Source: Pontiellaceae bacterium (lineage in GTDB: Bacteria > Verrucomicrobiota > Kiritimatiellia > Kiritimatiellales > Tichowtungiaceae). Taken from it: a stretch of DNA of 35,669 nucleotides. The stretch is from NCBI GenBank assembly GCA_029939835.1, contig JAOZSE010000005.1, forward strand, positions 1-35,669, read 5' to 3'. This document shows positions 1 through 10,639 of this stretch, in pieces. Numbering within the stretch: the stretch's first letter is position 1; each line of letters starts with the position of its first letter. The notes under the pieces are model-generated. The model was not told the origin of the DNA. It saw nothing but the letters and a program-made list of their open reading frames with translations, and did no database searches. Made by a program: the position numbers and the translations under genes.

Positions 1-2658
1 CGGAAGTTTGGAGCGCAGAATGTCGGTGATCAGCTTCCGCAACTGGGCATGTTCCCCAAGTGCGCTGTAGATTTGAATCAATTCGAAGGCATTGTTCACG
101 TCCGCGCCCGCGCCGCCGCTTCGCAATTTCTTTTCAAGGGCCGCACGTCGCGCGGTCATTTTTTGCATCTGTTCGATCTGCTTCAGGAATCCGGCGGCAC
201 TCTCGTTGTTCACATCTTTTTCTGAAAATGCAGAAATCACGGCGCGGGCCTCATCGAACCGGCGAGTGCTCATATACAAATTAGCGAGCCGGAAGGTGGC
301 CTCCGGACTGAGCGGATAAAGCTGAACCGCCTGTTTGAAAGCATACTCCGCTTCGGCCTTTTCGCCGCGTGCATCATAGAGCCCGGCGATCGCACTGCGC
401 AGTTTGGAGAAGGTTTTACGAGCTACAATATCACGAGTGAACTTCGAATCGCTTACAAGACGACCCACATACCAATCCCAAAAATCATGGTCGTTTTTGA
501 TCATCTCTTTGGTGATTTTGGTCGGCTGGTTATTGATCTTCATGATGAGCCCGTGCGGCGTGAGGTAGGGATACATCCATGGGATCACATAGCTCTCTTC
601 GACGAAGAAATCGCGCTTGCGCAGTTTGCCGGTTTCGGGATCAATCGGATCGCGAGGTACGACGGCGAAACCCGCCTGACGGGTCGCTTCATCGGTTTTG
701 GTTTCGGTGATGAATTGATTGTGATCAAAAATCATTTTGCAGAGAATCCCGTTGATCTGCATGACCCCGCCGACGCCCTGCACCTGCACTTTTCCACCCT
801 CCATCTGCACGTCGGCGCCCGCCTTGATTTTTCCGCTTTTTATGCCCCGCACGTATTCATTGAAGGCGCGATTGCTGTCGAGCTGGGATGGAATCCAGAT
901 TTGATCGCCGTAGAGGTCGCGGGTCACGGCCATAAAGGTGTTGTCGGCCAGCGCATTCTGAGTGATGAGGTAGACATCGGGCCGCACCTGCGGGCAGTAG
1001 ATCATGTAGGTCGGCACGAAACGGCCCGGGTCGGTTCCGCCGAAGAAGATAGCATTGGTGCCCATCGGCGGCGGATAGTCCGGGTTCGGATATTTTGCCC
1101 ATTCGGCGTCAAATTTTTCCTGATCCTGATCGCAGTAGTACCAGATATCCTCCTTGATCCCCTCGGCTCCGCGCAACTGCCAGTTGCCAAACTGCCAGCC
1201 GAAGTCGTGCCCGTTCTGCTCTGAGCCGCCAACCACCTTAAGCTGTTTAGGGTTGTAATAATTTTTATGAATCAGCGAAAACGGCAGCAGGAATACCAGC
1301 AGGGTGCCGATCCAGCGGGTAAGAGGGTTGTTTTTCACCAGTGTTTCGAGCCACGCCATCAGCAGTAGTAGCCCGTAGCCGAGCCAGATGGCGTAAACCG
1401 CGTGGGACTGAATGTACTGCACACGCGCAATGAAAAGCGTCTGCATATCAATCTTCGGGTTCTGCAAAATAATGAAGAGAATTCCCACACCGACAAACGC
1501 CAGCACGGTTGTTAAAAACCACGCGCGGTTCTTTTTACCGATCCACGGAAGCGAGACGAAGGGAATCAGGGCCAGCAGGGCCGTGGGGCCGAAGAACTGA
1601 CTGCGCAGGTCGTGCAGGTAAGCCCCGATCTGATGGACAAAGCGAAGCGTAAACACATTGGCCAGCGTCACTTTTTCATACTGCCCGCGCGTGATGGCAT
1701 GCATAAGCCCTTCCCACGTGCGCGGGTAGCCCCAGTTGATGGGCGGGTTCTGCTCAGAAGCAAACGGCATATAGAGGTAAAACGACAGCCCCAAAAACAT
1801 CAGCAGATACGTCGCGCAGACCGTTTTGCCGTTGGGGAGAAAAAGACCGAGCACGGGAATGACGAGTGCGTAAATCGTCCAAAACCAGAAAGCCGTTTTT
1901 TCCGGCCCCTGATTCCACGCCCATTCCGCCGGACCGAATTTGTTAGCGGCAAGCATGATGGCATAAAAAACGGCGATGATGGCAAAATCACGACAAAGAC
2001 GAATTTTGCGCAATAATATGGCCAATCCAACAGCCAGCCCCATGAAAAGGATGGTCTGGTGATTGGTCATTCCAAGGCCATAGGTGAAGGCCATCAGGAA
2101 AAGCGGCTTCGGGTTGTCCGGCTCGACCATCCAGCGGTAGAGAAAGAGCAGCATCAGCGTTTGGAAAAAGATGTTGAGGCTGTACACCTCGGCAATCACC
2201 GACTGCGACCACATGCCCTGGCTGAAGGCCAGCAGCAGCCCGGACGAAATACCGGCCACGCAGCAGAAAATGCGCTCGGTCCGGTCGCCCAGTGTTGCCG
2301 ACACCCTCTTCAGGCTTCTCAGAAAATCAGTACCCGAACGGCTGACCAGCAGGGCCAGCACCCCGCAAGCCGCCGCGCCGGCAAAGGCCGAGAAAAAGTT
2401 GACCGCCCATGCGGGGTTCGGATGGCCGTGGTATTTCATAAAGTGAAACACCCACTGAAAACCCCAGGTGAGCAGACTCCAGATGGGATAGCCCGGCGGA
2501 TGCGGCACGCCCAGGTAGTCGGAAGCGACGATCAGTTCGCCGGAGTCCTCCAGCGTAACCGTCGGTGCGAGCGTGAGCGTATAGACGGTCAGTGCAATCA
2601 GAAACGTAAGCCCGAGGGCAATCCAGTCGGCCCGGTGGAAAAATGACGGTTTATTCAA
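1..2658 (-). CDS. DUF2723-family multi-pass membrane protein (protein O-mannosyltransferase/GT-like) with C-terminal TPR-like segment; C-terminus truncated by window edge
   Basis: Not in the ORF track, probably because it runs off the edge. Reverse-strand reading from TTG at 2658 gives LNKPSFFHRADWIALGLTFLIALTVYTLTLAPTVTLEDSGELIVASDYLGVPHPPGYP..., then ...NAIFFGGTDPGRFVPTYMIYCPQVRPDVYLITQNALADNTF..., then ...ADVNNAFELIQIYSALGEHAQLRKLITDILRSKLP at the edge. The sampled segments share one frame (886 codons). An RBS-like AGAGAGG precedes the start. Confidence 0.85.
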   Translation of the reverse strand, partial: MNKPSFFHRADWIALGLTFLIALTVYTLTLAPTVTLEDSGELIVASDYLGVPHPPGYPIWSLLTWGFQWVFHFMKYHGHPNPAWAVNFFSAFAGAAACGVLALLVSRSGTDFLRSLKRVSATLGDRTERIFCCVAGISSGLLLAFSQGMWSQSVIAEVYSLNIFFQTLMLLFLYRWMVEPDNPKPLFLMAFTYGLGMTNHQTILFMGLAVGLAILLRKIRLCRDFAIIAVFYAIMLAANKFGPAEWAWNQGPEKTAFWFWTIYALVIPVLGLFLPNGKTVCATYLLMFLGLSFYLYMPFASEQNPPINWGYPRTWEGLMHAITRGQYEKVTLANVFTLRFVHQIGAYLHDLRSQFFGPTALLALIPFVSLPWIGKKNRAWFLTTVLAFVGVGILFIILQNPKIDMQTLFIARVQYIQSHAVYAIWLGYGLLLLMAWLETLVKNNPLTRWIGTLLVFLLPFSLIHKNYYNPKQLKVVGGSEQNGHDFGWQFGNWQLRGAEGIKEDIWYYCDQDQEKFDAEWAKYPNPDYPPPMGTNAIFFGGTDPGRFVPTYMIYCPQVRPDVYLITQNALADNTFMAVTRDLYGDQIWIPSQLDSNRAFNEYVRGIKSGKIKAGADVQMEGGKVQVQGVGGVMQINGILCKMIFDHNQFITETKTDEATRQAGFAVVPRDPIDPETGKLRKRDFFVEESYVIPWMYPYLTPHGLIMKINNQPTKITKEMIKNDHDFWDWYVGRLVSDSKFTRDIVARKTFSKLRSAIAGLYDARGEKAEAEYAFKQAVQLYPLSPEATFRLANLYMSTRRFDEARAVISAFSEKDVNNESAAGFLKQIEQMQKMTARRAALEKKLRSGGAGADVNNAFELIQIYSALGEHAQLRKLITDILRSKLP

Positions 2659-2708
2659 AATCAAATCCTCTCTTACAGTTCCAGAAGTTTATGGAATAAG
2701 CCTTTTTT

Positions 2709-3512
2709 GTGCGCGATGGTCAAGAGTACAGAGTTCTCTTGCGAAAAAACGTTCAACAGCTTATACAACTTTTTATGGAAACGGGCACAAATACAGAAGA
2801 GAGCCGCTTTGCAAAAGTGTACGGAAGTCCCGGGCAGGGTCCCCGAACCCTCGGCCCGTTGCGCGTCTTCTGGCCGCTCGCCCCGATTTGTCTGGCGGCA
2901 GGCTGGGTGCTGCACGCCGCCCTGCCCGTTCCAAAAATTTCCACCTCGCAGGCCGGGTTTCTTTTCATCCTGCTGGCCGTGGTACTCGCCCTCTTCACCA
3001 CGTGGAGTGCAAAGCGGCTTCGCAGTTTCCTTAAAGGGGCCGAGGGCGAAGAAACCGTCGCGCGTATTCTTTCCTTCCTGCCTTCCGGCCACACCGTCTT
3101 CAACGACCTTCAACTTGATCCCGGCGGCCCCGCCTTCGATCATATCGTTGTCGCTCCCGCCGGCATCTTCGTCATCGAAACCAAAAACTGGAGCGGAAAG
3201 ATTACCTTCGAAGAGGGACAGGTACTCTGTAACGGGCGCACACCGAGCCGCCCGCCGATCAAACAGGTTAAAGAGGAAGCCGCAGCACTGCTTGATCATC
3301 TTTCTTCGGTAGGCTGTCCCGACGCACCGGTCTATCCGGTTGTCTGCTTCGTCGGCAACCGTCCGCAGGACGGCCTTTCCAATATCGGCGGGGTGCGCAT
3401 CTGCACCGAGACCGATTTGCGTACGCTTTTTGAGAACACCCTCGAAACACCGGTGCCTGCCGGGACGCTCGGCATGATTGCCGACGAACTTGTCCGCTGC
3501 GCGGAAAGCTGA
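2709..3512 (+). CDS. NERD (nuclease-related) domain membrane protein
   Basis: 267 aa from GTG; contains GAEGEETVARILSFLPSGHTVFNDLQLDPGGPAFDHIVVAPAGIFVIETKNWSGKI, typical of NERD, with two N-terminal hydrophobic segments. Confidence 0.82.
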   Translation: MRDGQEYRVLLRKNVQQLIQLFMETGTNTEESRFAKVYGSPGQGPRTLGPLRVFWPLAPICLAAGWVLHAALPVPKISTSQAGFLFILLAVVLALFTTWSAKRLRSFLKGAEGEETVARILSFLPSGHTVFNDLQLDPGGPAFDHIVVAPAGIFVIETKNWSGKITFEEGQVLCNGRTPSRPPIKQVKEEAAALLDHLSSVGCPDAPVYPVVCFVGNRPQDGLSNIGGVRICTETDLRTLFENTLETPVPAGTLGMIADELVRCAES

Positions 3513-3534
3513 AAAACAGAATGACTAAATACCC

Positions 3535-3634
3535 AATGACGAAGGAAGCTCTAAACCCAAAGCTCGAACAACTGTCTTTGCCATTTTTTCATTCGTGTTT
3601 CTTTGGGTATTTGGGTGTTTCGAACTTCGTCATT
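3535..3634. repeat. Intergenic palindromic element
   Basis: Terminal inverted arms AATGACGAAG (3535-3544) / CTTCGTCATT (3625-3634); inner arms ACCCAAAG (3555-3562) / CTTTGGGT (3601-3608); AAATACCCAA at 3527 is also the reverse complement of TTGGGTATTT at 3602. Confidence 0.55.
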
Positions 3635-3668
3635 AAAAAATCCGGCCTTGCCGGATAAGGAGGTTCCC

Positions 3669-4214
3669 ATGGCCAGGGTACTGATTCCAATCGCTGACGG
3701 CTGCGAAGAAATGGAAACCGTCATTACCACCGACATCCTGCGCCGTGCCGGCTGGGATGTGGTGCTCGCCGGCATTCAGGGCGATAAACCCGTCACCGCT
3801 TCACGCCAGGTGAAACTCATTCCCGATGCCCGCTGGGAAGAGCTGGAACTGCTTTCATTCGACGTGCTCGCCCTGCCGGGTGGTGGCGGCGGCACAGAAG
3901 CCCTCTGCAAACACGACGGCGTGCAGGAAACCCTGCGCATCTTCGACATCAAGGAAAAATGGATTGCCGCCATCTGCGCCGCGCCGCTCGCGCTGCACAC
4001 AGCAGGCGTGCTCAAAGGCCGCGAGTTCACCTGCTATCCCGGCGTGGAAAAAGATATCGGCCGTGCCGACCGGTCAGACGATGCCGTTGTCGTGGACGCC
4101 CACATCGTCACCAGTCAGGGGCCCGGCACGGCGATTGCCTTTGCCCTGAAGCTGGTCAAACTCATTGACGGCGTGGCGGCCACCGAAAAAGTCCGCAACG
4201 GCCTCCTATGCTGA
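3669..4214 (+). CDS. DJ-1/PfpI family protein (class I glutamine amidotransferase-like)
   Basis: ATG at 3669 preceded by AAGGAGG; MARVLIPIADGCEEMETVITTDILRRAGWDVVLAG...LALPGGGGGTEAL...WIAAICAAPLALHTAGVLKG. The track's start at 3603 is upstream of the likely start. Confidence 0.88.
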   Translation: MARVLIPIADGCEEMETVITTDILRRAGWDVVLAGIQGDKPVTASRQVKLIPDARWEELELLSFDVLALPGGGGGTEALCKHDGVQETLRIFDIKEKWIAAICAAPLALHTAGVLKGREFTCYPGVEKDIGRADRSDDAVVVDAHIVTSQGPGTAIAFALKLVKLIDGVAATEKVRNGLLC

Positions 4215-5119
4215 AGAAGCCACTCGTGTCGACAAGCAACCAGCGTGTCCGGATACTGATCAACCCGAGCTCCGGTATGGGGTTCGCGCTTGACCGTATT
4301 CGTGACGCCCTCATGGAGCACTGGGATCTGCCCGGCACCGAACTTTCGCTTCAGTTCAGCAAATCCAAAGAGGACGGACAGGCCAAGGCACGCCGCGCGG
4401 TGGAAGAAGGGGTTGGCCGGCTGCTGGTTATCGGTGGGGACGGGTTTGTCAACAATATCGGCAGCGTACTCATCGGTACAGATGTCGCGTTAGGCGTGAT
4501 TCCCGCCGGAAGCGGCAACGGATTTGCACGACACTTTGACATTCCGCTCGATCTGGTCAAAGCCACCGTGGCATTGGCCTCCGCCGAGATACAGCCCATT
4601 GATGTCGGTGTCGCCAACGGGCATCCCTTTTTCGTTACCTGCTCGCTGGCATGGGATGCCGCGCTGGTGAGGGTGTTCGATAAATCGCCCGTGCGCGGTG
4701 TGCTTCCCTATGTTTTTGCCGCTGTGTATGAACTCTTCGAATACACACCCGAACCTTTTACGCTGCTGATCGACGGCGAAGAAGAGATCATTATTGAAGA
4801 CCCGATACTCTGCACCATCGCCAATCTCACCCAGTATGGCGGCGGCGCGCAGATCGCGCCCGGCGCGCGGGCCGACGATGGAAAGCTTCAGCTCGTTACG
4901 CTCCGCCAGCGCGATGTGCCCTGGTTTATTCCCATGCTTGGAAAGTTGTTTGACGGCACCATTGACCGCATCCATGAAATTCATACGCGCTCTTTCCGCA
5001 CCCTCACCGTCCGGCGCAAAAAGGAGGGGCCGATGCAGATCGACGGCGAACTGCTCTCGGCCCCGGCCAAAGTTGAAATCAGCGTGCGCCCGTGCGCGCT
5101 GACCGTTCTCGTTCCTTAG
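4208..5119 (+). CDS. Diacylglycerol/sphingosine-kinase-like lipid kinase family protein (YegS/BmrU type)
   Basis: VRILINPSSGMGFALDRIRDAL..., GGDGFVNNIGSVLIGTDVALGVIPAGSGNGFARHFDIP; canonical DAGK catalytic motifs. Overlaps the previous CDS by 7 nt (ATGCTGA). Confidence 0.88.
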   Translation: MLKKPLVSTSNQRVRILINPSSGMGFALDRIRDALMEHWDLPGTELSLQFSKSKEDGQAKARRAVEEGVGRLLVIGGDGFVNNIGSVLIGTDVALGVIPAGSGNGFARHFDIPLDLVKATVALASAEIQPIDVGVANGHPFFVTCSLAWDAALVRVFDKSPVRGVLPYVFAAVYELFEYTPEPFTLLIDGEEEIIIEDPILCTIANLTQYGGGAQIAPGARADDGKLQLVTLRQRDVPWFIPMLGKLFDGTIDRIHEIHTRSFRTLTVRRKKEGPMQIDGELLSAPAKVEISVRPCALTVLVP

Positions 5120-6000
5120 GCTTCGTGTTTATAGACGTGCACATCACGCTGCGGGAACGGGATGGAAAGCCCTTCGGCTTCGATCCGTTTTTTGATGGCT
5201 TCATTGAGGGCGAAGAAAACATCCCAATAGTCTGCCACCTTCACCCACGGCCGCACCGCCAGATCAATACTGCTGTCGCTCATCGCCAGCACGCCGACCA
5301 TCGGCGCAGGGTCTTTCAGTACACGCGGATCTTTGGTGACTTCATCCATGATGGCCGCTTTGGCCGTATCAATGCTGTCGCCGTAGCTGATGCTTCCAAC
5401 CAGATCGAGGCGGCGAATGCCCTCGACGGAATAGTTGATGATGCTGTCACCCATCATTTTGGCGTTGGGGACAATGACACGTTTATTGTCGGGTGTAGTC
5501 AGCGTTGTCGTAAAAATATGAATATTTTTTACAACCCCTGCTGTACCGCCGCCTTCAATGTAGTCGCCCGTTTTGAAAGGGCGGAAAAGAATAATGAGCA
5601 CGCCGGACGCAAAGTTAGCCAGCGAACCCTGGAGCGCCAAACCAACGGCTAAACCGGCAGCACCGAGCACGGCAATGAATGACGTGGTTTGAATCCCAAT
5701 CTGACCCAGCGCCGCGAGAATCACGAACACCATCAGCGCCACGTAAACCATACTGCTCGCAAACCCGACAATTGCAGCATCCACCTTCGCGCGCTGCATC
5801 ATTTTCTCCAGCAGCTTCCGAAGAAGTTTCGCCACCCAGCGCCCGATAACAAAAACCAGAATCGCCGCGACGATTTTGAGCCCGAACTCCATCAGCAGTT
5901 CCTGCGCTGTCACCAGCCATTCCGGTTTAGCGGTAAACATTTCCTGAACATTGCTCAGTGCGTTCTGCACCGCATTGGTTTGCACCACATTTGTTTCCAT
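5116..6000 (-). CDS. MscS-family small-conductance mechanosensitive channel
   Basis: 294 aa; FIAVLGAAGLAVGLALQGSLANFASGVLIILFRPFKTGDYIEGGGTAGVVKNIHIFTTTLTTPDNKRVIVPNAKMMGDSIINYS is the MscS TM3/beta-domain signature. Confidence 0.93.
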   Translation of the reverse strand: METNVVQTNAVQNALSNVQEMFTAKPEWLVTAQELLMEFGLKIVAAILVFVIGRWVAKLLRKLLEKMMQRAKVDAAIVGFASSMVYVALMVFVILAALGQIGIQTTSFIAVLGAAGLAVGLALQGSLANFASGVLIILFRPFKTGDYIEGGGTAGVVKNIHIFTTTLTTPDNKRVIVPNAKMMGDSIINYSVEGIRRLDLVGSISYGDSIDTAKAAIMDEVTKDPRVLKDPAPMVGVLAMSDSSIDLAVRPWVKVADYWDVFFALNEAIKKRIEAEGLSIPFPQRDVHVYKHEA

Positions 6001-6218
6001 GGCCTCCTCCTTTATTTTTATAACCTGTCCCGGAGCAGGCTGTACCTTGCCGCTGCCGTGCCGAGGAGAGAAACTTTAGCTTTTATTTTTAAAAACCGAA
6101 TCTTTTTTGTCGGGTTTTTACGGCATCCGAAAACGAGGAGTCTGAATAGCCCCCTTGTCAAGTAGCTCATTTTTCTTTAGCGTGCTCTATATTAGCGTGC
6201 TTTATAAGGAGGGGTGCC

Positions 6219-7244
6219 ATGAAAAGAATGCTGTTTATACTGTTTCTGGGAGTCGCCACGATTGTAACGGCGGATCAAGTTGAAATGCAGGACGGTTCTG
6301 TTCTAAAGGGACAGATTCTTTCCATTTCTGAAACATCCATTGAGCTGGAAACAGCCTATGTGGGCACTCGGAAGGTGGACCGCGCCCAAGTGGCGTCGTT
6401 CTCGACCGATGAGCCCATCTATATTCGTCTGACCGGCGGAACGGTTGTTCCCGGGCCTGTGCTGGCAGATGATGCGAACGAACTGATCCTCAAAGGTCCC
6501 GACGGAATGTTCCGGACAGAGCTCGTTATGATCAAAGAGGGTTGGCGAACGCCAGATCAGGATCCCCGGACCAAGGATCTCCTGCGAAAATGGAGATATC
6601 GTGCTGAAGCCCGACTCAGTGGAAAATCCGGCAATACCAGTGAAAAGAATACGAGCGCCGCGTTTGACGCAACGCTTTCGGGAAAAAATGACGAACTCAA
6701 ATTTTACGTTTTATACAGTCGCAGTGAATCCGAGGGCGTCAAAATCACGGATGAGCGAAAGGGCGGCCTTCGCTACACCTCCTATTTCAGTGATCCCTGG
6801 GGCTGGTATATACGCGCAGAGCTGGAAAACGATGAGTTTGAAAACATCCGGTTGCGTACGACAACAGCCGGCGGCTTGAGTTACCGCTTCTGGTCCGAGG
6901 CGCATAAAAAGTTGAGTGCCAGTGCCGGTGTAAGCTATCGCTATGAAGATTATTACGACGCTTCACCCAGCGAGGGCGCCGTGGGGCTGGACTTCGGCTT
7001 GCAACACTATTATCGTCTGAATAACCGGTTCGAGATCAACAACGAACTTTCCTATATCCCCTCTGTAGAGGATGCCGCAAGCTATCTGATCATTCATGAC
7101 AGCTGGGTAAACTTTCCGCTGGGCGACTCTGATATGTGGAAAATCCGGCTGGGACTGCACAACGATTACAATGCCACGCCCAAGGGCGGGCGCGACCGGC
7201 TCGACACCACCTACTACAGCGGTCTTGTGGTGGATTGGGAATAA
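6219..7244 (+). CDS. Secreted/outer-membrane protein, DUF481-like beta-barrel with N-terminal LSm-like segment
   Basis: Signal peptide MKRMLFILFLGVATIVTADQ; EMQDGSVLKGQILSISETSIELETAYVG; C-terminal alternating beta strands ending in aromatic residues (VVDWE); RBS AAGGAGG upstream. Confidence 0.7.
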   Translation: MKRMLFILFLGVATIVTADQVEMQDGSVLKGQILSISETSIELETAYVGTRKVDRAQVASFSTDEPIYIRLTGGTVVPGPVLADDANELILKGPDGMFRTELVMIKEGWRTPDQDPRTKDLLRKWRYRAEARLSGKSGNTSEKNTSAAFDATLSGKNDELKFYVLYSRSESEGVKITDERKGGLRYTSYFSDPWGWYIRAELENDEFENIRLRTTTAGGLSYRFWSEAHKKLSASAGVSYRYEDYYDASPSEGAVGLDFGLQHYYRLNNRFEINNELSYIPSVEDAASYLIIHDSWVNFPLGDSDMWKIRLGLHNDYNATPKGGRDRLDTTYYSGLVVDWE

Positions 7245-7359
7245 CTTGTCACGCCTCGCGTGGCCTTCCGCTCTTCAATAAACTCTCGTTCAAGTCTAAG
7301 CCTGATAGCTCATCTCTCAGAGCCGAAAAGGATGCGCTAATTTCGGTGCAGTAACGTTT

Positions 7360-8541
7360 TTACAGCAATCCGGCCGCGCGGTGTTTGGCGGCGATGGTTT
7401 TGGCCAGTGCGTCGAGCTCCTTAAACGCTTCGGCCTTGGGATGACCTTTGGCGACGACGGGTTCAAGCAGTTCAACTTTGAGCGACGGCAGCAGCTCGCC
7501 CGCTTTTTTGAGCGGGCCGGGGCTCCAGCCGTAAGAACCGAAGACGGCGGCAAATTTTGCCTTGGGTTTGAGCCGGTCGATCAGGAAGGCCGTGTTGACT
7601 GCGCAGGGGTGGAGCGCAGCCATGACGACGGAGGAGCCGAGCACAATCGTGGCCGCGTCAACAAGACTGCTTGAAATGTCGTTGAGCGAAAGACCAACCA
7701 GGTCAAAGAGTTTCACGGCAACGCCCTGCTTCTCAATTTTCTCTGCAAGATACTCGGCCATGATGCGGGTGCTTCCGTGCGTGGAGACGAATGCCAGCAG
7801 CGCGAGGTTTTTGGGCTCGCCGCGCATCCAGTCGTCGTAGAGGTCGAGGATTTTCTGCGGCTGGTCATAGACGGGGCCGTGACTTGTGCAGATGGTTTCA
7901 ATATCGAGTTCGGCGAGACGGTCGAGGTGCCTGACGCTCACTTTGGCGTAAAGCATCATGATTTCGGCATAGTATTCCTTGGCCTCTTTGTAGACGACGG
8001 GGTTGTCGCCCGCGAAGAGTTCATCGCCGAAGGAATAGTGCGAGCCGAACAGATCGCAGCTGAAGAGCAGCTTATCTTCCGGGATGTAGGTAGCGGTGGT
8101 TTCCGGCCAGTGTACCCACGGCAGGTGCAGGAAGCGCAGGGTTTTATTACCAAGCGAAACTTCTTCGCCATCTTTTACCAGCTGAAAGCGGTCGTCGGAA
8201 ACAGTCACCAGATCCTGAAGCATTTCTTTGGTCTTCTGCAGGCAGAGGATTTTTGCATCCGGATATTTGCCGAGTACTTCTGGAATGGCTCCGGAATGGT
8301 CCTGTTCGGTGTGGTTGCAGACGATGTAATCTATCTTCTCCACCCCTTCGAGATTGCGGAAAAGATCGTCCATCTTGTCGGGATCGACAGTGTCGATCAG
8401 CGCGGTCTTTTCCGACCCCTCTATAAGGTAAGCGTTATACGTCGTGCCGTACGGCAGCGGCATCAGCGCGTCGAACAGCTTGCGGTCCGGATGCAGCGCC
8501 CCGACCCAGAAAACACCCTCTTTAATTGCTCTTTTGCTCAC
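7360..8541 (-). CDS. Flavodiiron protein (A-type flavoprotein, FprA/ROO-like)
   Basis: Diiron beta-lactamase-like motif HTEQDHSGAIPE, LPWVHWPETTATYIPEDKLLFSCDLFGSH, plus C-terminal flavodoxin domain (ALLAFVSTHGSTRIMAEYLAEKI). Confidence 0.92.
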   Translation of the reverse strand: MSKRAIKEGVFWVGALHPDRKLFDALMPLPYGTTYNAYLIEGSEKTALIDTVDPDKMDDLFRNLEGVEKIDYIVCNHTEQDHSGAIPEVLGKYPDAKILCLQKTKEMLQDLVTVSDDRFQLVKDGEEVSLGNKTLRFLHLPWVHWPETTATYIPEDKLLFSCDLFGSHYSFGDELFAGDNPVVYKEAKEYYAEIMMLYAKVSVRHLDRLAELDIETICTSHGPVYDQPQKILDLYDDWMRGEPKNLALLAFVSTHGSTRIMAEYLAEKIEKQGVAVKLFDLVGLSLNDISSSLVDAATIVLGSSVVMAALHPCAVNTAFLIDRLKPKAKFAAVFGSYGWSPGPLKKAGELLPSLKVELLEPVVAKGHPKAEAFKELDALAKTIAAKHRAAGLL

Positions 8542-8591
8542 GTTTCACTCTCCCTGTAAATGAGCGTATACGTTTCCATCTGCTGTTCCGG

Positions 8592-10279
<1,688 letters not shown>

Positions 10280-10339
10280 AAGTGCTATCCCCTTGTTGCG
10301 GAGATGCTTTCCGAAACCGCAAAAACGTATCTATACTAG

Positions 10340-10558
10340 GTCTTCGTCCAAAGACACCTCCCGGGCACCAAAAGGGTTGCACGTCGTCGGTCTAGCCCCG
10401 AATATCTGGGCCTTCAAATTCAAAAGTTCCGGCGAAACGAACGGCCGGACAGGGGGTAGCGGAGTACCGATTCGAAAATTACAGAGGCGTGAAGCCTCTA
10501 TGCATTGATCTTACTCAATGTTTACAGTTGCTTGGTGAGCTCCCGTGTAAAATTACAG
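10340..10558 (+). other. Candidate structured leader RNA upstream of the Ig-repeat protein
   Basis: Ordered complementary segments: TCGGT (10387-10391)/ACCGA (10466-10470); TCCGGC (10428-10433)/GCCGGA (10444-10449); AGAGGC (10483-10488)/GCCTCT (10494-10499); CATTGA (10503-10508)/TCAATG (10515-10520); AAAATTACAG repeated at 10475 and 10549. Manual pairing only. Confidence 0.4.
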
Positions 10559-10639
10559 TTTTCGATGTTTGTTTAACCAGTTGGCATGAGACCTGCTTTT
10601 ATACCTGCCCAAATTGCAACCATCTTAGCGCAGGGGACA

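Noticed and set aside
487-1224. 245-aa forward ORF in the track
   Set aside because: Antisense to the DUF2723 coding frame; no recognisable motifs, shadow ORF from codon bias.
10451-10473. Full c-di-GMP-I riboswitch call
   Set aside because: Only the GGTAGCGGAGTACCGAT half resembles GEMM; the 5' conserved GGGCAAACC...GGACGCAAAGCC half is not visible, so it is kept only as a candidate structured leader.
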